From contig JAJRPH010000022.1 of assembly GCA_024280875.1 (NCBI GenBank), positions 1-7,999 of the forward strand: DNA of 7,999 nt, given 5' to 3'. The position numbers and the translations under genes were made by a program. Positions within the stretch are counted from its first letter, which is position 1. Each line of letters opens with the position of its first letter. Below the pieces are notes generated by a model that worked only from the letters and a program-made list of their open reading frames with translations, was not told the DNA's origin and ran no database searches. Shown here piece by piece: positions 1 through 5,584 of the stretch. The DNA comes from Deltaproteobacteria bacterium (GTDB lineage: Bacteria; Desulfobacterota; Desulfobacteria; Desulfobacterales; Desulfosalsimonadaceae).

Positions 1-302
1 CTGACAATCATCAGGCCGTCGCTTCCGTCAAGAGCCTGTGCAAAAGGAATGACATCATCTAAGGCTTTAATTCCCACTATTTGGGATATGTTTTTTTGAA
101 CATTCAGTATTTTTTTAAAAATTTCGGCGGTTTCCCTGGCCCGTTTTTTCCCGCTGTGCTTTATTTGATTGGGAAGAATATTGTATGACCCTGCAACTTC
201 GGCAATGCGCTGAACATCATATCGGCCTTTTTGGGATAGTCCCGGGTCCGGATTTGTTTTCTTGGAAAGACTTATTCCATGCTGAACGAGAAAAAGGGCC
301 AT
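1..302 (-). CDS. sixA: SixA-like phosphohistidine phosphatase (N-terminal part, cut by window edge)
   Basis: The first 100 residues are visible and the 3' end lies beyond base 1. The protein starts MALFLVQHGISLSKK, and the LVQHG segment (residues 5-9) is the histidine-phosphatase motif that carries the phospho-accepting His. Arg of the usual RHG is replaced by Gln. NPDPGLSQKG (17-26) and SGKKRARETAEIF (about 50-62) match the SixA branch, in which a Ser/Gly-Lys-x-Arg-Ala-x-x-Thr-Ala stretch supplies a phosphate-binding Arg. The visible part ends at GLMIV, just where the second catalytic His (the GH motif) should follow. Family members are small cytoplasmic enzymes that remove phosphate from histidine of phosphorelay proteins; the partner here is unknown. 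The ATG at 300-302 is preceded by AAGGAG (complement of 312-317) at good spacing. It lies 59 bp downstream of the oxidoreductase gene on the same strand, so co-transcription is possible. The family call is firm and the substrate is not. Confidence 0.85.
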   Translation of the reverse strand, partial: MALFLVQHGISLSKKTNPDPGLSQKGRYDVQRIAEVAGSYNILPNQIKHSGKKRARETAEIFKKILNVQKNISQIVGIKALDDVIPFAQALDGSDGLMIV

Positions 303-315
303 GGTTTGTTTCTCC

Positions 316-338
316 TTAAATTTTCAATGAAAATTTAA
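316..338. repeat. Perfect 9-bp inverted repeat beside the sixA ribosome-binding site
   Basis: TTAAATTTT (316-324) and AAAATTTAA (330-338) are perfect inverted copies around the 5-nt loop CAATG. The stem is entirely A/T and its edge overlaps the Shine-Dalgarno of the SixA gene (complement of 312-317), so folding in the minus-strand transcript could affect access to that site. An A/T stem is weak, and a chance origin in A/T-rich spacer is possible. Confidence 0.45.
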
Positions 339-340
339 TG

Positions 341-364
341 TAAAAATCTGTTTGCAGATTTTTA
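341..364 (-). terminator. Hairpin at the stop codon of the oxidoreductase gene, possible weak terminator
   Basis: TAAAAATCTG (341-350) and CAGATTTTTA (355-364) form a perfect 10-bp stem with a 4-nt loop. The oxidoreductase stop codon (complement of 362-364) is part of the stem. The minus-strand transcript has U residues in the distal arm (AGATTTTTA) but no separate U-tract after it. It may be a weak terminator or attenuator between the oxidoreductase and SixA genes, or an RNA-stabilising 3' hairpin. Confidence 0.45.
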
Positions 365-1600
365 TGCCCTGCGTTTCTGAAAAACCTGAAACCCGTTTTC
401 GATGATGGTTTTTGCCAGTGAAAACCATATGCTCTGGTTGGGTTTCGGGCTTTTCCCTTTTGCAATATATGCCAGTTGCTGTTCATACCAGGTCACTTCA
501 AGGATCGCCATTTTATCAAGTAATTTAATGCCGCTGGTTAATGGTTTTACCGGACTGGCATAATCGTTTCCGGAAAATATTTTTTTCGGCAGGTCGGGAT
601 CAATTGCCATGGGGCGTGCCAGGCCCACCAGGTCGATATGATTTTCCGCCACAGCGTCCGCCATGCCGCCTGATGTTCGAAATCCGCCCGTAATCATCAG
701 GGGCGTTTGAACGTGGTTGCGTATTTTGGAGGCGTATGAGAGAAAATAAGCCTCTGCTTCATGAACTTTTCCTTTGCCGGTTCTTCCGGTCATGGCCGGT
801 CTTTCATAGGTGCCGCCGGAAATTTCGATCAGGTCGATCCCTTCATCGGCCAGGGCGGCTGCCACGGCAACTGATTCATCTTCTGAAAATCCGCCGTGCA
901 TAAAATCAGATGAATTTAATTTAACTCCCACTGGAAATTTTTTACCCACGGTTTTTCGGATTGCCCGGTAAATTTCCAGGACAAAGCGCATGCGGTTTTC
1001 GGCAGAGCCGCCCCAGTCATCGGTCCGTTGATTGTGATGGGGAGACAGGAACTGGCTGACCAGATATCCATGGGCGCCATGAATTTGTACACCGGTAAAA
1101 CCGGCTTTTTGGGCGATTCCTGCCGCATTGGCAAACCGTTTGACCAGGTCTTGAATTTCTTCTTCTTCCAGGGCCCTTGGCGGGTTGAAGAATTTCTGCA
1201 ATGCCCCTGAAAATCCAATGGCAGAGGGCGCAACCGGTTTTTCGGACAACGTGTTGGGGCTCTGCTTTCCGGGATGATTGAGCTGGGCCCAAAGGTGCGT
1301 ATTATTTTGGGTCCCGGATGCGGCCCAGGATTTGAGCGCATCCATGATGCTTTCGTCTTCGATGACAACATTGCGGGGTTCACCCAGGGCATTTGAGTAC
1401 ACCATGATATTTCCGGTAATACACAATCCGATACCGCCGTTTGCCCATTTCCCATAGAGGTTTGTAAGACGGGTCGTAGGTAAATGATGAACGCTGGCCA
1501 GGTTCTCACTCATAGCCGACTTGCATAACCGGTGTTTGATCTGCGCGCCGCAGGGAAGGGGCAACGGGTTCTTTAAAATATCACTGTGGGATTTTGACAT
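362..1600 (-). CDS. NADH:flavin oxidoreductase, old yellow enzyme family
   Basis: This 412-residue protein is a single FMN-binding TIM barrel of the old-yellow-enzyme family, predicted to reduce activated C=C bonds (enals, enones or similar) with NAD(P)H in the cytoplasm. The family signature is clear: QLNHPGKQ (106-113), HGAHGYLVSQFLSP (174-187) with the substrate-binding His174/His177 pair and Tyr179, then NQRTDDWGGSAENR (190-203). VGVKLNSSDF (223-232) and ITGGFRTSGG are the later strands that contact FMN phosphate. Unlike 2,4-dienoyl-CoA reductase or trimethylamine dehydrogenase, it has no C-terminal 4Fe-4S cluster and no second flavin/NAD domain; the barrel is followed only by about 60 residues of helical-looking tail. 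The ATG at 1598-1600 has a strong AAGGAGA (complement of 1607-1613) 6 bp upstream. It is transcribed away from the five-gene operon, with which it shares a 724-bp spacer. The physiological substrate cannot be read from sequence. Confidence 0.93.
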   Translation of the reverse strand: MSKSHSDILKNPLPLPCGAQIKHRLCKSAMSENLASVHHLPTTRLTNLYGKWANGGIGLCITGNIMVYSNALGEPRNVVIEDESIMDALKSWAASGTQNNTHLWAQLNHPGKQSPNTLSEKPVAPSAIGFSGALQKFFNPPRALEEEEIQDLVKRFANAAGIAQKAGFTGVQIHGAHGYLVSQFLSPHHNQRTDDWGGSAENRMRFVLEIYRAIRKTVGKKFPVGVKLNSSDFMHGGFSEDESVAVAAALADEGIDLIEISGGTYERPAMTGRTGKGKVHEAEAYFLSYASKIRNHVQTPLMITGGFRTSGGMADAVAENHIDLVGLARPMAIDPDLPKKIFSGNDYASPVKPLTSGIKLLDKMAILEVTWYEQQLAYIAKGKSPKPNQSIWFSLAKTIIENGFQVFQKRRA

Positions 1601-1672
1601 TTCAGGTCTCCTTAAATCATCTGGATATAATCTGAAATAGATTGTTTATATTTATTTCATAAAAAAAAGATT

Positions 1673-1690
1673 TCTGCAATATCTGCAATA
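1673..1690. repeat. Perfect 9-bp tandem repeat upstream of the oxidoreductase gene
   Basis: TCTGCAATA occurs twice in immediate succession (1673-1681 and 1682-1690), about 70 bp upstream of the oxidoreductase start codon. AAAGTGC is repeated with a 10-bp period just beyond it (1698-1704, 1708-1714), and the palindrome CAGGCGCCTG follows at 1714-1723. The position fits a regulator-binding region for the minus-strand gene, but no known operator is recognised. Confidence 0.45.
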
Positions 1691-1759
1691 CGGGATGAAA
1701 GTGCGATAAAGTGCAGGCGCCTGTCAGGTCTGTCGGCCCCATGTATATTTAAATCGTGC

Positions 1760-1905
1760 CCGAACGAAAACCGCCAATTTTCCCAATTCCGGGGTTGGGC
1801 TCAAATTTTAATCCTCAAAATACTCTATGTATTCCTCCGGTTAAATCAGTTTTAAAATTTGGTCGCCCGCCTTGAACTTGAAAAAATTTTCAGGTTTTCG
1901 GTCGG
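1760..1905. repeat. Large imperfect palindrome, probable dispersed intergenic repeat
   Basis: The two halves are inverted copies. CCGAACGAAAACC (1760-1772) pairs with GGTTTTCGGTCGG (1893-1905) at 12 of 13 positions. AATTTT (1776-1781) pairs with AAAATT (1883-1888), GGGC (1797-1800) with GCCC (1865-1868), and CAAATTTTAA (1802-1811) with TTAAAATTTG (1852-1861) perfectly. The 40-nt centre contains a small hairpin, AATAC (1819-1823) with GTATT (1829-1833). The RNA or single-stranded DNA could fold into a long interrupted stem. The layout is typical of palindromic intergenic repeats or remnants of small non-autonomous elements. I recall similar sequence between genes of Desulfobacteraceae, but the copy number is unverified. 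Confidence 0.6.
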
Positions 1906-1992
1906 ACTCTAAATCGGTTCATGGATTTTCAAATCCGGAGACCTGCTTTTCTGACTCGTTTACACAATTTTCAGATTAATGTTCACATCAAT

Positions 1993-2026
1993 TAAACCAT
2001 ATATTTTGATAAACCATATGTTTTGA
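1993..2026. repeat. 17-bp tandem repeat, two copies
   Basis: TAAACCATATATTTTGA (1993-2009) is followed directly by TAAACCATATGTTTTGA (2010-2026), with a single A/G difference. Direct copies at a 17-bp period could be a paired operator for the downstream operon, whose first start codon is 299 bp away. No known regulator consensus is recognised. Confidence 0.45.
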
Positions 2027-2166
2027 AGCGGCAATACGGTTTTATGATTTGCCCGATAATGCTTATATTAAAAGATGCTTGACTGTTATGTGTAAGTGTC
2101 TTAGCTTTTGCCTTGTGTGAATTTTTGAGACTTTAAAAAGATGATCTCGTTATAAATAAGATTTCG

Positions 2167-2305
2167 ATGACAAAGAAAAAAGCGCCACCATTCTTATAAA
2201 AATTGGCAAGGCGCACAAATTCGTCAGGAATGCGGTGTCGTCAGCCTGATCCGCAGTGACGAAGAATGCAGTGTAACACAGAATTTGGACTTTTCTCGAA
2301 GTCAT
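2167..2305. repeat. MITE-like element with terminal inverted repeats, forming the leader of the operon
   Basis: ATGACAAAGAAAAAAG (2167-2182) matches the reverse complement of 2290-2305 (ATGACTTCGAGAAAAG) at 12 of 16 positions, giving an element of about 139 bp. Inner arms also pair: GCGCC (2182-2186) with GGCGC (2210-2214), CAAATTC (2216-2222) with GAATTTG (2281-2287), and TTCGTCA (2220-2226) with TGACGAA (2257-2263). GACTT and AAGTC (2288-2303) form an end hairpin. GAATGCRGTGT is directly repeated at 2228 and 2264. From memory, elements ending in a GACTT-AAGTC hairpin recur in Desulfobacteraceae intergenic regions. Its right end touches the AAGGAG (2310-2315) of the next gene, so it would lie in the operon's 5' untranslated RNA if transcription starts upstream. 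Confidence 0.6.
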
Positions 2306-2324
2306 AAAAAAGGAGTACAAAATA

Positions 2325-3074
2325 ATGGCATACACAATTGCATTGGCAGGTAAAGGCGGTGTCGGAAAAACAACGATTGCCGGCATGCTGATTAAATATA
2401 TGATCAAAAACGGAAAGTCTCCGATCCTGGCAGTAGATGCAGATTCAAATTATAATTTAAATGAAGTGCTGGGGCTGAAAGTCACGGATACACTGGGAAA
2501 TGCCCGGGAGGATATGAAAAAGGGGGCTGTGCCGAGCGGCATGACAAAGGATATTTTTATTTCCATGAGGTTGGAAGAAGCAGTGATTGAAACCGGAGAT
2601 TATGATCTGATTGTGATGGGACAGCCGGAAGGGACAGGTTGTTACTGTGCCGCAAACACGATTTTGCTGAACTGCCTGGAGAGGCTTTCTGATAATTATC
2701 CCTATATTGTGATGGATAATGAAGCAGGCATGGAGCATATCAGCCGGCTGACCACTAAAAATGTGGATGACCTGATTATTGTCACCGATGCTTCCCGGCG
2801 GGGGCTTCAGGCCGCATTCCGTATCAACAAGCTGGCTTCGGAATTACATATCGGTGTGGTGAAAAGTTATTTGATTTTAAACCAGGTGAAAAATTCCGTG
2901 CCGGACGACATTATGAAACTGATTGCGGAAAACGGCCTGGAATTAGCCGGTATTGTTCCTGAAGATGATGAGGTGTATGACTATGATTCGGCAGGAAAAC
3001 CCACCATTGAATTGCCGGAAGACAATAATGCGGTCCAGGCTGCGTTTGATATATTTGACAAGATTTTGAATTAA
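2325..3074 (+). CDS. cooC: CooC-family P-loop ATPase (Ni/CODH-type maturation factor)
   Basis: This 249-residue protein belongs to the SIMIBI (MinD/NifH-like) ATPases. It has a deviant Walker A, GKGGVGKT (9-16), with the signature Lys10; a switch I region DADSN (38-42); and the segment DYDLIVMGQPEGTGCYCAAN. Cys106 and Cys108 in GCYC correspond to the CxC pair that holds Ni or Zn at the dimer interface in CooC. VMDNEAGMEH (129-138) also matches this branch rather than MinD or Mrp. CooC proteins use ATP-driven dimerisation to deliver Ni to carbon monoxide dehydrogenase, and the paralogue AcsF acts on acetyl-CoA synthase. Which target applies here is open, as no CODH/ACS gene is visible. The length is normal for the family. 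The ATG has AAGGAG at 2310-2315, 9 bp upstream. It is the first gene of the operon, and its leader contains the inverted-repeat element. Confidence 0.88.
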   Translation: MAYTIALAGKGGVGKTTIAGMLIKYMIKNGKSPILAVDADSNYNLNEVLGLKVTDTLGNAREDMKKGAVPSGMTKDIFISMRLEEAVIETGDYDLIVMGQPEGTGCYCAANTILLNCLERLSDNYPYIVMDNEAGMEHISRLTTKNVDDLIIVTDASRRGLQAAFRINKLASELHIGVVKSYLILNQVKNSVPDDIMKLIAENGLELAGIVPEDDEVYDYDSAGKPTIELPEDNNAVQAAFDIFDKILN

Positions 3075-3100
3075 CGCAATTCTCGCACGGGCTAAGTCGT

Positions 3101-3937
3101 ATGGATGATCAAAAAGTCGGTGGGCTGTCCCCGTATAATCAACTGTTTATTTATTATTTTCAGGGACGGCTAATATCAAAAGCCGAATCATTTGGGGACA
3201 GATTTATCGGTAACTGGGAAGAAGGGGATACGTCGTTTCTTTTTTTTTCCGAATCAGCCGATGATATAATTGATCAGCTTTTGCGTATTCAGCCGCAATT
3301 GACCTTGGAAGACCGCTTCTGCATGTCCTATGACCAATGGCATGGGGAACCCGTCAATCCGTTTCGTTCCGGCCGATTCTCGATTATGCCTCCATGGCGG
3401 ATGGTTGATATTGAAGCAGACGATGTCCCGATTATTCTGGACCCGGGCGTTGTATTCGGCGCGGGGACACACCCCACCACCCGGGATTGCCTTGAAGCGA
3501 TTGAAATTGTATGCTATAATAATACGGTTGAATCGTCTCTTGATCTGGGGACGGGAACCGGCCTGCTGGCAATCGCTGCGGCCCGGCTTGGATGCCGTCA
3601 AAATGTGGCGGTAGATAATAATTTTCTTGCGGTAAAGACGGCCCGGAAAAATGTTGCGTTAAATAAGCTCGATGATCATGTCCGTATTGTGTGCGGCAGC
3701 GCGGAGGATTTACTGGATTGGAATGCGGATTTATTGATTGCAAATATTCATTATGACGTAATGAGAAAATTAATCGTCCGTCCGGGATTTTTAAAAAAGA
3801 AGTGGTTTATTCTATCGGGTTTATTGCGGACAGAGACCTCACAAATTGAAATGCAGTTGTCACAAAAACCTGTCACCATTATTGAAAAATGGGTAAGAGA
3901 CTGGGTCTGGCATACGCTTTTTGGCAGGGTGGATTAG
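3101..3937 (+). CDS. prmA: PrmA-like (ribosomal protein L11 methyltransferase family) protein methyltransferase
   Basis: This 278-residue class I SAM-dependent methyltransferase has the two hallmarks of the PrmA family: DPGVVFGAGTHPTTRDCLE (114-132), and motif I DLGTGTGLLAIAAA (148-161). Asp172 (VAVDNN) is the expected ribose-binding acid, and ANIHYDV (214-220) stands where PrmA has its ANI-L motif. PrmA methylates lysines and the N-terminus of ribosomal protein L11. The N-terminal about 100 residues (for example YNQLFIYYFQGR, FIGNWEEG) fill the place of the PrmA substrate-recognition domain but look divergent, so another target is possible. ATG 3101 is the first start codon after an in-frame TGA at 3056. 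It has no good Shine-Dalgarno, suggesting coupling to the ATPase gene 26 bp upstream. Placement between a CooC-type ATPase and RACo-type genes suggests a partner in metalloprotein activation. The methyltransferase call is firm and the L11 target is not. Confidence 0.83.
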   Translation: MDDQKVGGLSPYNQLFIYYFQGRLISKAESFGDRFIGNWEEGDTSFLFFSESADDIIDQLLRIQPQLTLEDRFCMSYDQWHGEPVNPFRSGRFSIMPPWRMVDIEADDVPIILDPGVVFGAGTHPTTRDCLEAIEIVCYNNTVESSLDLGTGTGLLAIAAARLGCRQNVAVDNNFLAVKTARKNVALNKLDDHVRIVCGSAEDLLDWNADLLIANIHYDVMRKLIVRPGFLKKKWFILSGLLRTETSQIEMQLSQKPVTIIEKWVRDWVWHTLFGRVD

Positions 3938-3966
3938 GTGATTTCTTTATTTATTAAAGGGGCCGC

Positions 3967-4806
3967 ATGCATATTAAATGTTGGGGATCAAGAGGGTCAA
4001 TTCCGGTATCCGGTCCGGATTACTTAAAATACGGTGGAGATACGACGTGCATTGAAATCCGGACGGCAAGCAATGACTTGATCATTGTGGATGCCGGTAC
4101 TGGTATCCGGCGGCTGGGCAACCAGCTGGTTGAGGACAACTGTAATGTGTATCATTTGCTGATTACCCATTCCCACTGGGATCATTTAATCGGATGCCCT
4201 TTTTTCAAGCCGCTTTACCTGAGCGAATCAAATATTCAAATTTACCGGTGTCCGTTTCCCGGAAAGTTTATCGAGGAAATTGTTAACAAGATGATGGGGC
4301 CGCCGCATTTTCCGGTGCGGTACTCGGACCTGAAAGCCAAAATAACATACATAGAGGCCTGTCCTTCCGAGTTTCAAATCGGATCGGTAACCGTGATTCC
4401 CATATCGTTGAGCCACCCAAACGGCGGGTGCGGGTACAAATTTATTGAAGACGGAAAGTCCTTTGTTTTTTTAACGGATAATGAGCTGGGATATACTCAT
4501 TATAATGGCCTTCAGGCATCTGATTATGCCATACTTTGCGAGAACGCAGATCTGGTATTCCATGATGCCGAATATACACCCGAAGAATATGCAGCATCTA
4601 TTGAATGGGGGCATTCAGCCTATACGGATACGCTGGAAATGGCCCTGGCTGCTGGTGCCAAACGGCTCGGGCTGTTTCATTTAAACCGTGAGCGGACCGA
4701 TGCGGACATGGACCGGATTGTTGATCATTGTCGGCAGATCATTGAACAAAGAAATGCCACGATGGAGTGTTTTGCAGTTGCAATGGATATGACATTTGAG
4801 GTCTGA
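3967..4806 (+). CDS. Metallo-beta-lactamase-fold hydrolase (PhnP/RNase Z-like group)
   Basis: This 279-residue protein starts MHIKCWGSRGSIP and has YGGDTTCIE (22-30), both usual in the COG1235-like branch of the metallo-beta-lactamase fold. The two-metal site is complete: THSHWDH (67-73) supplies His68, His70, Asp72 and His73; His150 (LSHPNGG), Asp171 (LTDNE) and His238 (LFHLN) supply the remaining ligands. HDAEYTPEEY (199-208) and WGHS (214-217) are further conserved blocks. Members cleave phosphodiesters (cyclic nucleotides, cyclic phosphates, RNA ends), but the substrate here cannot be assigned. It has no signal peptide or membrane segment, so it is cytoplasmic. AAAGGGG at 3956-3962 precedes the start by 4 bp, and the stop codon is followed immediately by the ATG of the sirtuin gene. 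A role in metal-protein activation is only inferred from the operon. Confidence 0.85.
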   Translation: MHIKCWGSRGSIPVSGPDYLKYGGDTTCIEIRTASNDLIIVDAGTGIRRLGNQLVEDNCNVYHLLITHSHWDHLIGCPFFKPLYLSESNIQIYRCPFPGKFIEEIVNKMMGPPHFPVRYSDLKAKITYIEACPSEFQIGSVTVIPISLSHPNGGCGYKFIEDGKSFVFLTDNELGYTHYNGLQASDYAILCENADLVFHDAEYTPEEYAASIEWGHSAYTDTLEMALAAGAKRLGLFHLNRERTDADMDRIVDHCRQIIEQRNATMECFAVAMDMTFEV

Positions 4807-5571
4807 ATGGAAGATTCTATAAAAAAAGTTGCAGGATATATTGCCGCAGCCAAACATGTAGTGGCTTTGACCGGTGCCGGAATTTCCGTTGAAAGCGGTA
4901 TCCCTCCGTTTCGGGGAAAGGGTGGTCTGTGGGAAAAATTTGATCCCATGGAAGTGGCCCATATCGATTCGTTTATGAAAAATCCGGAAAAGGTCTGGCG
5001 TTTGCTGATCAGTGCCATGAAGGATCTGCTGGTGTCCGCAAAACCGAATGCGGCCCATCTCGGACTTGCTCGACTTGAAGAACTGGGTCTGTTAAAGACG
5101 GTGATTACACAAAATATTGACGGGCTTCATCAAATGGCAGGCAATACAGATGTGGTGGAATTTCATGGAAACTTTGCCTGGTTGCGGTGCCTGGATTGCG
5201 GCAGTCGGGAGCAGACTGTTGAAGTGGAGCTTTCACAGATGCCTCCGAAATGTGAGTGCGGCGGAATTTTTAGGCCTGAGTGTGTCTTTTTTGGAGAAAC
5301 GATTCCTCCTAAGGAGCTTGACCGGTCACAGATTGCGGCTTCCACCTGCGACCTGATGCTTGTTGTGGGAACATCCGCAGTCGTTCAGCCGGCTGCGTTT
5401 ATGCCGGTGATTGCCAAACAGTCCGGAGCCACCGTAATAGAAATTAATCCGGAGCCGACCCCTTTGACCGGAACGACCAGCACTATCCTGGTGCAGGGAA
5501 AAGCCGGAAAGGCAATGCGGGAAATTACAGCAGAAGTTGAGCGGATATTAGCCGATAAGCGGCAATTATAG
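4807..5571 (+). CDS. cobB: Sir2-family NAD-dependent protein deacylase
   Basis: This 254-residue sirtuin removes acyl groups from lysine using NAD+, releasing nicotinamide and O-acyl-ADP-ribose. GAGIS (23-27) and PFRG (34-37) form the NAD pocket, TQNIDGLH (101-108) lines the active site, and His120 in EFHGN is the catalytic His. The zinc ribbon has Cys128-x2-Cys131 and Cys149-x-Cys151. VVGTSAVVQPAA and EINPEPT are the later NAD-binding elements. The YxxR pair that gives CobB/SIRT5-type enzymes succinyl-lysine preference appears replaced: VWRLLISA (63-70) puts Leu67 and Ala70 there, so plain deacetylation seems more likely. An extra Cys159 lies in RPECVFFGE. The start follows the previous stop with no gap, and no clear Shine-Dalgarno is seen, so translation is probably coupled. 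In bacteria sirtuins control acyl-CoA synthetases and similar enzymes; a target linked to the neighbouring genes is an inference. Confidence 0.9.
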   Translation: MEDSIKKVAGYIAAAKHVVALTGAGISVESGIPPFRGKGGLWEKFDPMEVAHIDSFMKNPEKVWRLLISAMKDLLVSAKPNAAHLGLARLEELGLLKTVITQNIDGLHQMAGNTDVVEFHGNFAWLRCLDCGSREQTVEVELSQMPPKCECGGIFRPECVFFGETIPPKELDRSQIAASTCDLMLVVGTSAVVQPAAFMPVIAKQSGATVIEINPEPTPLTGTTSTILVQGKAGKAMREITAEVERILADKRQL

Positions 5572-5584
5572 AGAGTGTTAAGAG

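Larger units (their letters stand above)
1601..2324. other. Long divergent intergenic region, repeat-rich
   Basis: These 724 bp lie between two divergent genes. I see no convincing protein-coding gene. The sequence is A/T-rich and packed with repeats listed separately: a 9-bp tandem at 1673-1690, a large imperfect palindrome at 1760-1905, a 17-bp tandem at 1993-2026 and an inverted-repeat element at 2167-2305. Smaller signals are the direct copies of AAAGTGC at 1698-1704 and 1708-1714, the perfect palindrome CAGGCGCCTG at 1714-1723, and GGATTT-TC-AAATCC at 1923-1936. Promoters for both directions must lie here, but none is clear. TTGACT at 2079-2084 lacks a good -10, and TATAAA at 2151-2156 sits 20 bp from TTGAGA (2125-2130), which is too far for a standard sigma-70 site. 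Confidence 0.7.

Noticed and set aside
916..1509. A 197-codon minus-strand open frame inside the oxidoreductase gene
   Set aside because: It lies in another frame of the clearly coding oxidoreductase and reads as unstructured Pro/Arg/Ser-rich sequence with no family motif.
2079..2156. Sigma-70 promoter from TTGACT (2079-2084) or from TTGAGA with TATAAA (2125-2156)
   Set aside because: The first lacks a reasonable -10 at 16-18 bp and the second has a 20-bp spacer, so neither was listed as a promoter.
2150..2407. An 85-codon minus-strand frame across the operon leader
   Set aside because: It overlaps the start of the CooC gene and the inverted-repeat element, and the translation shows no family features.
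2325..3074. Alternative assignment of the ATPase to MinD, ParA or NifH
   Set aside because: The GCYC metal-binding pair and the NEAGMEH segment point to CooC, and there is no amphipathic C-terminal membrane helix as in MinD.
3254..3743. Overlapping antisense and alternate-frame ORFs within the PrmA-like gene
   Set aside because: All overlap conserved methyltransferase motifs and show no coherent protein features.
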